From an uncultured beta proteobacterium (lineage in GTDB: Bacteria; Pseudomonadota; Gammaproteobacteria; Burkholderiales; Burkholderiaceae_C): a stretch of DNA of 6,170 nt. Positions 1-5,966 of this stretch are shown one piece after another. Made by a program: the position numbers and the translations under genes. The notes under the pieces are model-generated. The model did not search any database, was not told where the DNA came from, and was given only the letters and a program-made list of their open reading frames with translations. Numbering within the stretch: position 1 is the stretch's first letter; every line of letters begins with the position of its first letter. Where the stretch lies: NCBI GenBank assembly GCA_903870955.1, contig CAIQEX010000249.1, positions 1 through 6,170 of the forward strand. The letters are read 5' to 3'.

Positions 1-1030
1 CCTGTGCGCCCATCATGCTGTCGGTGTCCAGCGGGTTCTGGTGCTTGATGGCTGCCACGCGCTTCAGCACGCGCTCCATGAACTTGTCATAGATGGATTC
101 TTGAATCAGTGCGCGCGAGGGGCAGGTGCAAACTTCGCCCTGGTTAAAGGCAAACAGCACCAGACCTTCAATGGCTTTGTCCAGGAAGCCGTCGTCTTTG
201 TCCATGATGTCGGCAAAGAAGATGTTGGGGCTCTTGCCACCGAGTTCCAGCGTAGCGGGAATCAGGTTGTTGGCAGCGGCCTGGGCAATCACGCGGCCTG
301 TGGTGGTGGAACCGGTGAAGGCGATCTTGGCAATGCGCTTGCTGGTGGCCAGAGGCATACCGGCTTCGCGGCCATAGCCGTTGACGATGTTCAACACACC
401 TGCAGGCAGGATGTCGGCAATCAGTTCGGCCAGGATCAGGATGGAGATGGGTGTGGACTCTGCGGGCTTCAGGACCACGCAGTTGCCGGCACCAATGGCG
501 GGAGCCAATTTCCAGGCGGCCATCAGGATGGGGAAGTTCCAGGGGATGATCTGACCGACCACGCCCAGGGGTTCCTGGAAGTGGTACGCCACCGTGTTTT
601 CATCGATGTTGGACAAAGCACCTTCCTGCGCGCGCAGGCAACCGGCGAAGTAGCGGAAGTGGTCAACGGTCAGCGGAATGTCGGCGTTCAGGGTTTCGCG
701 AATGGCCTTGCCGTTGTCGACCGACTCGGCGTAGGCCAGCAACTCCAGGTTGGCTTCAATGCGGTCCACAATCTTGAGCAGCAGGTTGGCGCGGGTAGCG
801 GCATCGGTCTTGCCCCATGCGTCAGCAGCGGCGTGGGCTGCGTCCAGAGCCAGTTCAATGTCTTCGGCAGTGGAGCGTGCGGCCTGGGTGTAGACCTTGC
901 CGGTGATCGGTGTGATGACATCAAAATACTGGCCCTTGACCGGGGCCACAAACTTGCCGCCGATGAAGTTGTTGTATTGCGCCTTGTAGGCAATCGTGGC
1001 ACCGGCAGCGCCGGGGAACGCGTAGATCAT
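1..1030 (-). CDS. acoD/exaC-like: Acetaldehyde dehydrogenase (NAD+), AcoD/ExaC type, C-terminus cut by window edge
   Basis: The protein oxidises an aldehyde, most likely acetaldehyde, to the carboxylic acid with NAD+ in the cytoplasm. It serves ethanol, acetoin or related C2 catabolism. The reading frame is open from an ATG at 1030 to the left edge, giving 343 residues of a family usually about 506 long, so roughly the last 160 are missing. It starts [10 protein letters not shown]. All ALDH catalytic landmarks in range are present: the PWNFP segment with oxyanion Asn165, Lys188 in VLKPAE, the glycine-rich FTGSTTTG, Glu262 in LELGGK, and nucleophile Cys301 in [11 protein letters not shown] with a second Cys at 303. 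The EVCTCPSR block and the segment [15 protein letters not shown] resemble Cupriavidus AcoD as I recall it. A GGAG ribosome site (1037-1040 complement) lies 6 nt before the ATG and fixes the start. It is divergent from an AcoR-type regulator, with a sigma-54-like promoter in between. The family call is secure; the exact physiological substrate is inferred. Confidence 0.93.
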   Translation of the reverse strand, partial: MIYAFPGAAGATIAYKAQYNNFIGGKFVAPVKGQYFDVITPITGKVYTQAARSTAEDIELALDAAHAAADAWGKTDAATRANLLLKIVDRIEANLELLAYAESVDNGKAIRETLNADIPLTVDHFRYFAGCLRAQEGALSNIDENTVAYHFQEPLGVVGQIIPWNFPILMAAWKLAPAIGAGNCVVLKPAESTPISILILAELIADILPAGVLNIVNGYGREAGMPLATSKRIAKIAFTGSTTTGRVIAQAAANNLIPATLELGGKSPNIFFADIMDKDDGFLDKAIEGLVLFAFNQGEVCTCPSRALIQESIYDKFMERVLKRVAAIKHQNPLDTDSMMGAQ

Positions 1031-1086
1031 GGTTGTCTCCAGAATAAAGATAAGGTTAGAACTTTCCCTTGCGGGTGCTCCTTTGT

Positions 1087-1103
1087 TATCAAGTCGCGTG
1101 CCA
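1087..1103 (-). promoter_or_regulatory. Sigma-54 (-24/-12) promoter for the aldehyde dehydrogenase
   Basis: Read on the minus strand from 1103 to 1088 the sequence is TGGCACGCGACTTGAT. This matches the sigma-54 consensus TGGCACG-N4-TTGC at the -24 element and the spacing, but has TTGA instead of TTGC at -12. Transcription would start near 1077, leaving a leader of about 47 nt before the dehydrogenase ATG at 1030. The divergent gene encodes a sigma-54 activator with an intact GAFTGA loop, which strongly supports the call. The substituted -12 C lowers confidence. A second TGGCACGC copy (1106-1113 complement) lies exactly 10 bp upstream but has no matching -12 element. Confidence 0.65.
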
Positions 1104-1182
1104 CGGCGTGCCAAGCGCAGAGAGCTATGATTTCATTGAACTTTTTCCAGCCCTGGCCTTTGCGTCACAGGCTCGGCGCAGG

Positions 1183-1198
1183 GTGTGGAGCGTCACAC
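1183..1198. repeat. Short inverted repeat beside the main UAS, possible accessory site
   Basis: GTGTG (1183-1187) and CACAC (1194-1198) form a 5-bp inverted repeat around a 6-nt spacer. It is centred 27.5 bp from the centre of the larger palindrome at 1205-1231. An 8-bp direct repeat, GCGTCACA, also occurs at 1162-1169 and 1190-1197, overlapping the right arm. These could be weaker binding sites in the same control region, but arms this short arise by chance and the half-site is not that of the main palindrome. Confidence 0.25.
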
Positions 1199-1204
1199 AA
1201 CGGC

Positions 1205-1231
1205 ACACCTGTCCAACTACTGGACAGGTGT
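1205..1231. promoter_or_regulatory. Perfect inverted repeat, putative enhancer (UAS) for the AcoR-type activator
   Basis: Two perfectly complementary 11-bp arms, ACACCTGTCCA (1205-1215) and TGGACAGGTGT (1221-1231), flank the 5-nt spacer ACTAC. Its centre at 1218 is about 140 bp upstream of the transcription start predicted from the sigma-54 element at 1087-1103, a typical enhancer distance. No T-tract follows either arm, so a terminator is unlikely. It lies in the leader between the divergent genes if the regulator starts at 1336. The palindrome is seen directly; its recognition by the adjacent regulator is inferred. Confidence 0.75.
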
Positions 1232-1316
1232 TCCATCGCGTGTCTATGCAATACGCTTCATATCGTCAAGGCTTTTCTCCACGGTTAGCATGCGCCACGC
1301 ATGGCAAGCATCCCCT

Positions 1317-1335
1317 CACCCTGAAGGGTGTGTTT
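1317..1335 (+). promoter_or_regulatory. Ribosome binding site deciding the TTG start of the regulator, embedded in a small palindrome
   Basis: GAAGGG at 1323-1328 is the only good Shine-Dalgarno match in the 5' part of the regulator's frame. It sits 7 nt before a TTG at 1336. A GTG at 1330 is too close to use it, and the in-frame ATG at 1246 has no purine-rich site before it. The site lies inside the palindrome CACCCT-GA-AGGGTG (1317-1330), which could be an operator or could partly mask the site in the mRNA. Confidence 0.55.
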
Positions 1336-3294
1336 TTGCCGCAAGAAATACCCAGCAACGTGAGTCCCGCAGAAGCGCGCAAGCATCTTTTAGAACACGG
1401 CCATCTGCCCTCAGACGGTTTGCCGACTGCGCTTGCACGATCCTGGAAGCGCAGCGTGACAGCAGGCCTTCGGCCTGATCAACCGACCCCGACGGATAGC
1501 CACAAAAGTTCCGCGGAATTGCGCCAAACGCTGGAACTAAACCAACCGTTGTTGGCACATGCCCGCCCGGTCATGGAGTACCTGTTTGAACAGGTACGCC
1601 ACAGTCGAAATGTGGTGGTACTGGCGGATCGCCAAGGCACCTTGATTCACACCCTGGGTGACGCACCTTTTCTAGAGAGAGCCGAGCGGATCGCGCTAAG
1701 CAACGGGGCCTCCTGGCAAGAACAACACCGCGGCACCAACGCCATTGGCACCGCTTTGGCGGAGAACATGCGCGTGGCAGTGCATGGCACCGAGCACTTC
1801 CTTCAACGACACGCGTTTTTGACCTGTGCCGCAGCGCCCATCGTTTCGTTCAGCGGCCAGCTGACGGGCATTCTGGATGTGTCGGGCGATGTGCGGGAAG
1901 GACACCCCCACACGCTGGCCTTGGTCGACACGGCCGCACGCATGATTGAGAACCAGTTGTTGCTATCGGAATGCAAGCGCCTGTTGCGGGTGCATTTGCA
2001 TGCGCAAGTCGAAGGCATAGGCTCGGTGGCGGAAGGTATTTTGGTGGTGTCTGACGCGGGCCTGGTGGTCGGTGCTAACCGTGCGGGACTGGCCATGCTG
2101 CAACTCCGGCCATCCGAACTCGCACACACCCGTTGGAGCAGCCTGGTGGACGTGCGCCTGGAAGACCTGTTGTCGGCCCATCGGCGCGGACCACAAACGC
2201 CGCTATCGATTCGACTGCGTAGTGGTCACAGGGTGTTTGCCCGTGCGCAGTTGGGCGAATCGGTGGCGCCGCTTGGGTCGCACATTGCCACCATTGAAAC
2301 CATACCGGCGTTGCAGGATGCATTGACGCGTCTGGACACGGGTGACGCGCAATGGCGCAGCGCCGCCGACAAAGCGCGGCGTGTGCTGAACAAGCCCATT
2401 CCCATCTTGATAGAAGGCGAGTCGGGTGTGGGCAAAGAGTTCTTTACCCGCGCAATCCATGACAGTAGCCAGCGCAGCAGTGGCCCGTTTATCGCCATCA
2501 ACTGCGCAGCCATTCCAGAGAATCTGATCGAGGCGGAATTGTTCGGCTACGCCGCCGGTGCTTTTACGGGCGCACGTGCGCAAGGCAACCCGGGGCTGTT
2601 GCGCCAAGCCCATGGTGGCACGTTGTTTCTGGATGAGATTGGCGACATGCCGCTTGCGCTACAGACCCGGTTGTTGCGCGTGCTTCAGGAGCGCAGCGTG
2701 TCGCCCTTGGGCGGCGGCGCCAGTGTGGAAGTGGACTTTGCGCTGGTGTGTGCCACGCACAGGCCACTGCGCGCCGCGTCCGATGCAGGGGCCTTCCGCG
2801 ACGATCTGTTCTACCGCATCAATGGCTTGATGTTGCGGCTCCCTCCCCTGCGAGAACGCAGTGACCTGGCGACTCTGGCTTCAAACATGTTGCGCGAGGT
2901 CAACCCGGCAGGCTCGGTGGAGCTGGCCGACGAAGTGCTGGAAAAGATGCTGCGCTACCACTGGCCCGGCAACCTGCGCCAACTGTCCAGCGTGTTGCGC
3001 ACCGCCAGTGCCATGCTGGCCAACCACGAGCGTTGCATCGATTGGGCGCACTTGCCGGATGACATGGCCGAAGACCTCCTGGCAACGACTGCGCCAGAAA
3101 CCAACCGCGCAGAAAACCAGAACACCAAGCCCGCTTCAAATGCAGCAGTCAACCGCGCACCAGACAACCTGGAGCAGCACGCCCGGCTGCTGGTAAAGCA
3201 GGTGCTCCAGGCCCATGGTGGCAACGTCTCGCAGGCCGCGCGCGCCCTCGGCATCAGCCGCCAGACCCTCTACAAGAAATTAAAGCAACCTTGA
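1336..3294 (+). CDS. acoR-like: AcoR-type sigma-54-dependent transcriptional activator (GAF, PAS-like, AAA+, Fis HTH)
   Basis: This cytoplasmic enhancer-binding protein should sense a small molecule and remodel sigma-54 RNA polymerase with ATP. From the TTG at 1336 it is 652 residues, the usual AcoR size. A GAF sensor spans about 75-208, and a PAS-like segment about 224-290. The AAA+ domain (about 340-560) has Walker A GESGVGKE at 361-368, the sigma-54-contacting GAFTGA loop at 408-413, Walker B GGTLFLDE at 427-434, and the later RDDLFYRING segment. A Fis-type helix-turn-helix, NVSQAARALGISRQTLYKKL, closes the protein at 630-649. There is no receiver domain, so it is a direct ligand sensor, not a two-component regulator. 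The frame stays open back to 1069, but that stretch has poor coding character and would bury the 1205-1231 palindrome, so the TTG with GAAGGG upstream is preferred (alternatives ATG 1246, GTG 1330). Divergent placement makes the aldehyde dehydrogenase its likely target. Effector (acetoin, acetaldehyde or an alcohol) is unknown. Confidence 0.9.
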   Translation: MPQEIPSNVSPAEARKHLLEHGHLPSDGLPTALARSWKRSVTAGLRPDQPTPTDSHKSSAELRQTLELNQPLLAHARPVMEYLFEQVRHSRNVVVLADRQGTLIHTLGDAPFLERAERIALSNGASWQEQHRGTNAIGTALAENMRVAVHGTEHFLQRHAFLTCAAAPIVSFSGQLTGILDVSGDVREGHPHTLALVDTAARMIENQLLLSECKRLLRVHLHAQVEGIGSVAEGILVVSDAGLVVGANRAGLAMLQLRPSELAHTRWSSLVDVRLEDLLSAHRRGPQTPLSIRLRSGHRVFARAQLGESVAPLGSHIATIETIPALQDALTRLDTGDAQWRSAADKARRVLNKPIPILIEGESGVGKEFFTRAIHDSSQRSSGPFIAINCAAIPENLIEAELFGYAAGAFTGARAQGNPGLLRQAHGGTLFLDEIGDMPLALQTRLLRVLQERSVSPLGGGASVEVDFALVCATHRPLRAASDAGAFRDDLFYRINGLMLRLPPLRERSDLATLASNMLREVNPAGSVELADEVLEKMLRYHWPGNLRQLSSVLRTASAMLANHERCIDWAHLPDDMAEDLLATTAPETNRAENQNTKPASNAAVNRAPDNLEQHARLLVKQVLQAHGGNVSQAARALGISRQTLYKKLKQP

Positions 3295-3297
3295 ATT

Positions 3298-3316
3298 CCG
3301 ACTCCCATCGAGTCGG
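3298..3316. terminator. Hairpin between convergent genes, weak terminator candidate
   Basis: CCGACTC (3298-3304) and GAGTCGG (3310-3316) form a perfect 7-bp GC-rich stem with the 5-nt loop CCATC. It begins 3 nt after the regulator's stop codon. It sits in the 75-bp gap where the regulator and the hemerythrin gene converge, a natural place for a terminator. Neither side carries a T-tract, so it is not a canonical intrinsic terminator. It may instead stabilise the mRNA 3' end. Confidence 0.4.
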
Positions 3317-3369
3317 TACGCAGCATGCTGGCGGGCTGGCTGGTTGGTGCGAAATCTCAAACGCCGAAA

Positions 3370-3873
3370 TCAGGCACCCTTTTGCACCGTGCGCGGGATG
3401 CGCCGGGCCACCGCTTCGGCCCACATCATCTTGGATTCCGGGTAAATCATGGATTCTTCCAGCGCGATATGGCCGTTCATGAGTTCCAAAAACAACTCCA
3501 CGTTGTGCTGAAACTCTGCCGAATAAAACCAGTCGCTGCCCTCGGCAATCGCGCGCAGTTGGGGACCCAGTTCGAGCCAGTTTTCTTCAATAAAACCGTG
3601 GTCCTGCTGCAGGCTGTAGACCGCAGCTTTCATGGCGTCTGTGCCACCCAATAGCAAAGGCGGGAACACATGTTTTTCTTCCTGCTGGTGGTGATCGCGC
3701 GAGGTGGTTGAAAAGAATGCCTCGATTTCGCCGGCCAGTTTGCGGTCCGCTGCATTCAAGCCTTCCGACTCCATGTGTTTGGCCATGCGCTCAAGTTCGG
3801 CCAAATGCTCCTGAATTTGCAAATGGCAGGCATCCAGGGCCTTGAATTGCGCGGTGGGTATTGATATCGCCAT
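3370..3873 (-). CDS. Hemerythrin-like HHE-domain di-iron protein
   Basis: This is a small soluble cytoplasmic four-helix protein predicted to bind a non-haem di-iron centre. Such proteins bind O2 or NO or take part in iron and redox stress handling. The 167-residue protein is one hemerythrin domain with ligands in the expected order: His17 in DACHLQIQEH, His62 and Glu66 in HHQQEEKHVFP, His92 in QQDHGFIEEN, and His135 with Glu139 in NGHIALEESMIYP. There is no signal peptide, membrane segment or fused signalling domain. The start is the ATG at 3873, giving MAISIPTAQF, because GGAG (3879-3882 complement) lies 5 nt upstream; a TTG at 3885 in the same frame would put that site inside the gene. A run of nine T sits just upstream of the site on the coding strand. 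It converges with the regulator and diverges from the Kor operon, sharing a 257-bp control region with an FNR/DNR-like box. The family call is firm; the ligand is not determined. Confidence 0.88.
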   Translation of the reverse strand: MAISIPTAQFKALDACHLQIQEHLAELERMAKHMESEGLNAADRKLAGEIEAFFSTTSRDHHQQEEKHVFPPLLLGGTDAMKAAVYSLQQDHGFIEENWLELGPQLRAIAEGSDWFYSAEFQHNVELFLELMNGHIALEESMIYPESKMMWAEAVARRIPRTVQKGA

Positions 3874-3898
3874 GAGACTCTCCAAAAAAAAATCTGCT

Positions 3899-3908
3899 GA
3901 TATATAAA
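3899..3908 (-). promoter_or_regulatory. AT-rich -10-like element upstream of the hemerythrin gene
   Basis: On the minus strand the stretch TTTATATATC contains a TATATA hexamer (3901-3906). This could be a -10 element starting transcription near 3894, about 20 nt before the hemerythrin ATG. I find no convincing -35 hexamer at 16-18 bp (GAAATC or TAGAAA are the candidates), which would suit an activator-dependent promoter. It may also be chance AT-richness next to the T9 run at 3884-3892. Confidence 0.35.
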
Positions 3909-4003
3909 AAACGGTGCTGCTTCGATTTCTATTCCACTCACCGCAATCAAGGCAATATCATGTTTTGAAACTGCGGACACGTGAAGATGCAATCACCTGT
4001 GCT

Positions 4004-4019
4004 TTTGACAAAAGTCAAA
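4004..4019. promoter_or_regulatory. FNR/DNR-family binding site (CRP/FNR-type palindrome)
   Basis: TTTGACAAAAGTCAAA is a perfect 6-bp inverted repeat with a 4-nt centre. It fits the TTGAY-N4-RTCAA pattern of FNR/ANR and DNR/NnrR regulators, which respond to oxygen limitation or nitric oxide. It lies near the middle of the 257-bp divergent region, 111 bp before the flavoprotein start (4131) and 130 bp before the hemerythrin start (3873), so it could serve either or both. With the TAGACT at 4070-4075 as a -10, it would be centred near -70, a class I activator position for the Kor operon. It also contains TTGACA (4005-4010), a perfect -35 hexamer, but the hexamer 17 bp on, AAATCA, is a poor -10. 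Which direction it controls is unresolved. Confidence 0.6.
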
Positions 4020-4021
4020 TA

Positions 4022-4047
4022 GGTTGCAAATCATGGGCGCAACCCAT
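4022..4047. repeat. Two overlapping inverted repeats next to the FNR-like box
   Basis: GGTTGC (4022-4027) pairs with GCAACC (4039-4044). Alternatively ATGGG (4033-4037) pairs with CCCAT (4043-4047). The two pairings share bases and are mutually exclusive in one RNA strand. They begin 3 nt after the FNR-like box and could form a second operator or leader hairpins. Arms of 5-6 bp are weak evidence on their own. Confidence 0.25.
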
Positions 4048-4118
4048 AGGCCTCGCCATGGCCCTGCGTTAGACTGATTCTTCCCCGTGGCGGTCTGGAG
4101 CGCACAGGCCTGCGGAGC

Positions 4119-4130
4119 AAGGAGACAACT
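4119..4130 (+). promoter_or_regulatory. Strong ribosome binding site selecting the TTG start of the flavoprotein
   Basis: AAGGAGA at 4119-4125 is a near-perfect Shine-Dalgarno sequence, and its GGAG ends 6 nt before the TTG at 4131. The first in-frame ATG is at 4263 (residue 45), after the conserved Cys18-x3-Cys22 segment, so starting there would delete part of the N-terminal cluster domain. The TTG start is therefore well supported. Confidence 0.8.
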
Positions 4131-5966
4131 TTGCAAGCAACCAACGTCAATGATCCGGCCTACTTCCACAAGGTCGTAGATTGCCAATGGGCCTGCCCGG
4201 CCCACACCCCCGTTCCCGAATACATACGCCTGATCGGCCAGGGTCGCTATGACGACGCCTACATGGTCAATTGGGTGTCCAACGTATTTCCGGGCGTTCT
4301 GGGTCGCACCTGCGACCGCCCCTGCGAGCCCGCGTGTCGACGCTCCAGGGTCGAAGAGAACAATGGCGAGAAGCCTGAACCGGTCGCAATTTGCCGCCTC
4401 AAGCGCGTGGCCGCCGACAACAAGGTGGACGTCAGCGGGCGCATGCCCGCCATCGCCGCACCCAACGGTAAAAAGGTCGCCTGCATCGGTGCCGGCCCCT
4501 CATCACTCACCGTGGCCAGAGATTTGGCGCCACAGGGCTATGCCGTCACCATCTTTGAAGGCGAGGCCAAGGCGGGTGGTTTTATCCGCTCGCAAATTCC
4601 GCGTTTCCGCCTGCCCGAATCGGTAATCGATGAGGAGACCGGCTACATCCTGAACATGGGTGTGGAGTTCAAAAGCGGTCAGCGCGTGGAATCCATGCAG
4701 GCGCTCTTGGGCGAAGGCTATGACGCAATATTCGTCGGCTGCGGCGCTCCCCGCGGACGCGACCTGCAAATCCCCGGTCGCGCGGAAGCCGCCGCCGACA
4801 TCCATATCGGCATTGACTGGCTGGCTTCGGTTTCCTTTGGCCACATTACCTCGGTCGGCAAGCGCGTCATCGTGCTCGGCGGTGGCAACACCGCCATGGA
4901 TTGCTGCCGCTCGGCCAAACGCCTCGGCGGTAAGGATGTGAAGGTCATCGTCCGCAGCGGCTACGAGGAAATGAAGGCGTCTCCCTGGGAAAAGGAAGAT
5001 GCCGTGCACGAAGGCATCCCGATCCTCAACTTCCACGTGCCCGTGGCCTTCGAACACGAAGGCGGCAAGCTCACGGCCATGCGCTTCGAGATTGTCAAAG
5101 CCGAGTACGACGCAAAAGGCAGGCGCTCCCTGGTGCCTACCGGTGAACCCGAAGTGCGCGTGCCCTGCGACACCGTGCTGGTGGCCGTGGGCCAGGAAAA
5201 CGCCTTCCCCTGGATTGAGGCCGAATGCGGCATCGAGTTCGACAAATGGGGCCTGCCCAAGCTGGGGGATGGCACCTTCCAGAGCACACGACCCAAGGTC
5301 TTCTTTGGTGGCGATGCCGCCTACGGCCCCAAAAACATCATTACGGCCGTAGCCCATGGACATGAAGCGGCGGTATCCATCGACCGTTTTCTGCACGGTG
5401 AGATTGTCGGCAAGCGCCCGGCGGCCACGGTGAATTTGATGTCCCAGAAGATGGGTATTCACGAGTGGAGCTACCGCAACGACGTGTCCAACGACACGCG
5501 TTTCAAGGTGCCATGGGCACAGGCCGAAATTGCCTTGGCCAGCATCAAGGTGGAAGTGGAACTGGGCTTTGACGCAGCGACTGCATTCAAGGAATCCAGC
5601 CGCTGCCTGAACTGCGACGTGCAGACGGTGTTTAACCGCGATACCTGCATCGAGTGCGACGCGTGCGTGGACATCTGCCCGATGGACTGCATCACGTTCA
5701 CCGGTGTTGGTGAAGAAGCCGATCTACGCGCCCGCTTGAAGGCGCCCGCCACCAACGCCGAGCAGGCACTCTATGTTTCGGGCGAGCTCAAAACAGGCCA
5801 TGTCATGGTGAAAGATGAAGACGTGTGCCTGCACTGCGGCCTGTGTGCCGAGCGCTGCCCGACGGGTGCCTGGGACATGCAGAAATTCCTTTTTTCGACC
5901 ACGCAGGCCGGGCCACGCGCCCGTGACGTGCGCGCTACGGCCAGCGTAGGGGTACAAACATCATGA
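4131..5966 (+). CDS. korC-like: FAD/NAD(P) oxidoreductase with [4Fe-4S] domains, Kor-associated (KorC/gamma-type; GltD-like)
   Basis: The 611-residue protein should pass electrons between an iron-sulfur donor and NAD(P) through FAD. The N-terminus is a GltD/NfnB-type cluster domain with Cys18-x3-Cys22 and Cys61-x3-Cys65-x3-Cys69. An FAD-binding Rossmann fold follows, with GAGPSS at 120-125 and an acidic strand end in TIFEGEAKAGG. A second Rossmann fold for the pyridine nucleotide has GGGNTAMD at 250-257, and GGDAAYGP matches the second FAD-contact motif of the family. The C-terminus adds Cys492/Cys495 and two ferredoxin motifs, C-x2-C-x2-C-x3-C from 506 and from 566. GltD itself, about 470 residues, lacks this tail. 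The stop overlaps the ATG of a KorA-type subunit, so co-translation is expected. The natural reading is the nucleotide-reducing subunit of a 2-oxoacid:NAD(P)+ oxidoreductase, comparable to the third subunit of 2-oxoglutarate:NADP+ oxidoreductase in Azoarcus/Thauera. No glutamate synthase large subunit is visible, so GltD is unlikely. Fold and cofactors are secure; the partner reaction is inferred. Confidence 0.88.
   Translation: MQATNVNDPAYFHKVVDCQWACPAHTPVPEYIRLIGQGRYDDAYMVNWVSNVFPGVLGRTCDRPCEPACRRSRVEENNGEKPEPVAICRLKRVAADNKVDVSGRMPAIAAPNGKKVACIGAGPSSLTVARDLAPQGYAVTIFEGEAKAGGFIRSQIPRFRLPESVIDEETGYILNMGVEFKSGQRVESMQALLGEGYDAIFVGCGAPRGRDLQIPGRAEAAADIHIGIDWLASVSFGHITSVGKRVIVLGGGNTAMDCCRSAKRLGGKDVKVIVRSGYEEMKASPWEKEDAVHEGIPILNFHVPVAFEHEGGKLTAMRFEIVKAEYDAKGRRSLVPTGEPEVRVPCDTVLVAVGQENAFPWIEAECGIEFDKWGLPKLGDGTFQSTRPKVFFGGDAAYGPKNIITAVAHGHEAAVSIDRFLHGEIVGKRPAATVNLMSQKMGIHEWSYRNDVSNDTRFKVPWAQAEIALASIKVEVELGFDAATAFKESSRCLNCDVQTVFNRDTCIECDACVDICPMDCITFTGVGEEADLRARLKAPATNAEQALYVSGELKTGHVMVKDEDVCLHCGLCAERCPTGAWDMQKFLFSTTQAGPRARDVRATASVGVQTS

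Noticed and set aside
1205..1231. The perfect palindrome read as an intrinsic terminator
   Set aside because: No T-tract follows on either strand, and it lies upstream of both divergent genes where a terminator has no obvious role.
41..1288. 415-codon plus-strand open frame opposite the aldehyde dehydrogenase
   Set aside because: It is antisense to an intact ALDH with all catalytic residues, its translation is low-complexity Gly/Gln/Val/His typical of a reverse-strand shadow, and it runs through the control region.
3937..3950. Possible second FNR site TTGAT-TGCG-GTGAG upstream of the hemerythrin gene
   Set aside because: Only one half-site matches; the other half matches at two of five positions, and its spacing to the TATATA element does not fit a standard activator position.
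4503..5462. 319-codon minus-strand open frame inside the flavoprotein
   Set aside because: It is a GC-rich antisense shadow of the FAD and NAD(P) domains, with no recognisable domain in the translation.
4131..5966. Glutamate synthase small subunit (GltD)
   Set aside because: The protein is about 140 residues longer than GltD because of the double ferredoxin tail, and the coupled neighbour is a KorA-type subunit, not GltB.
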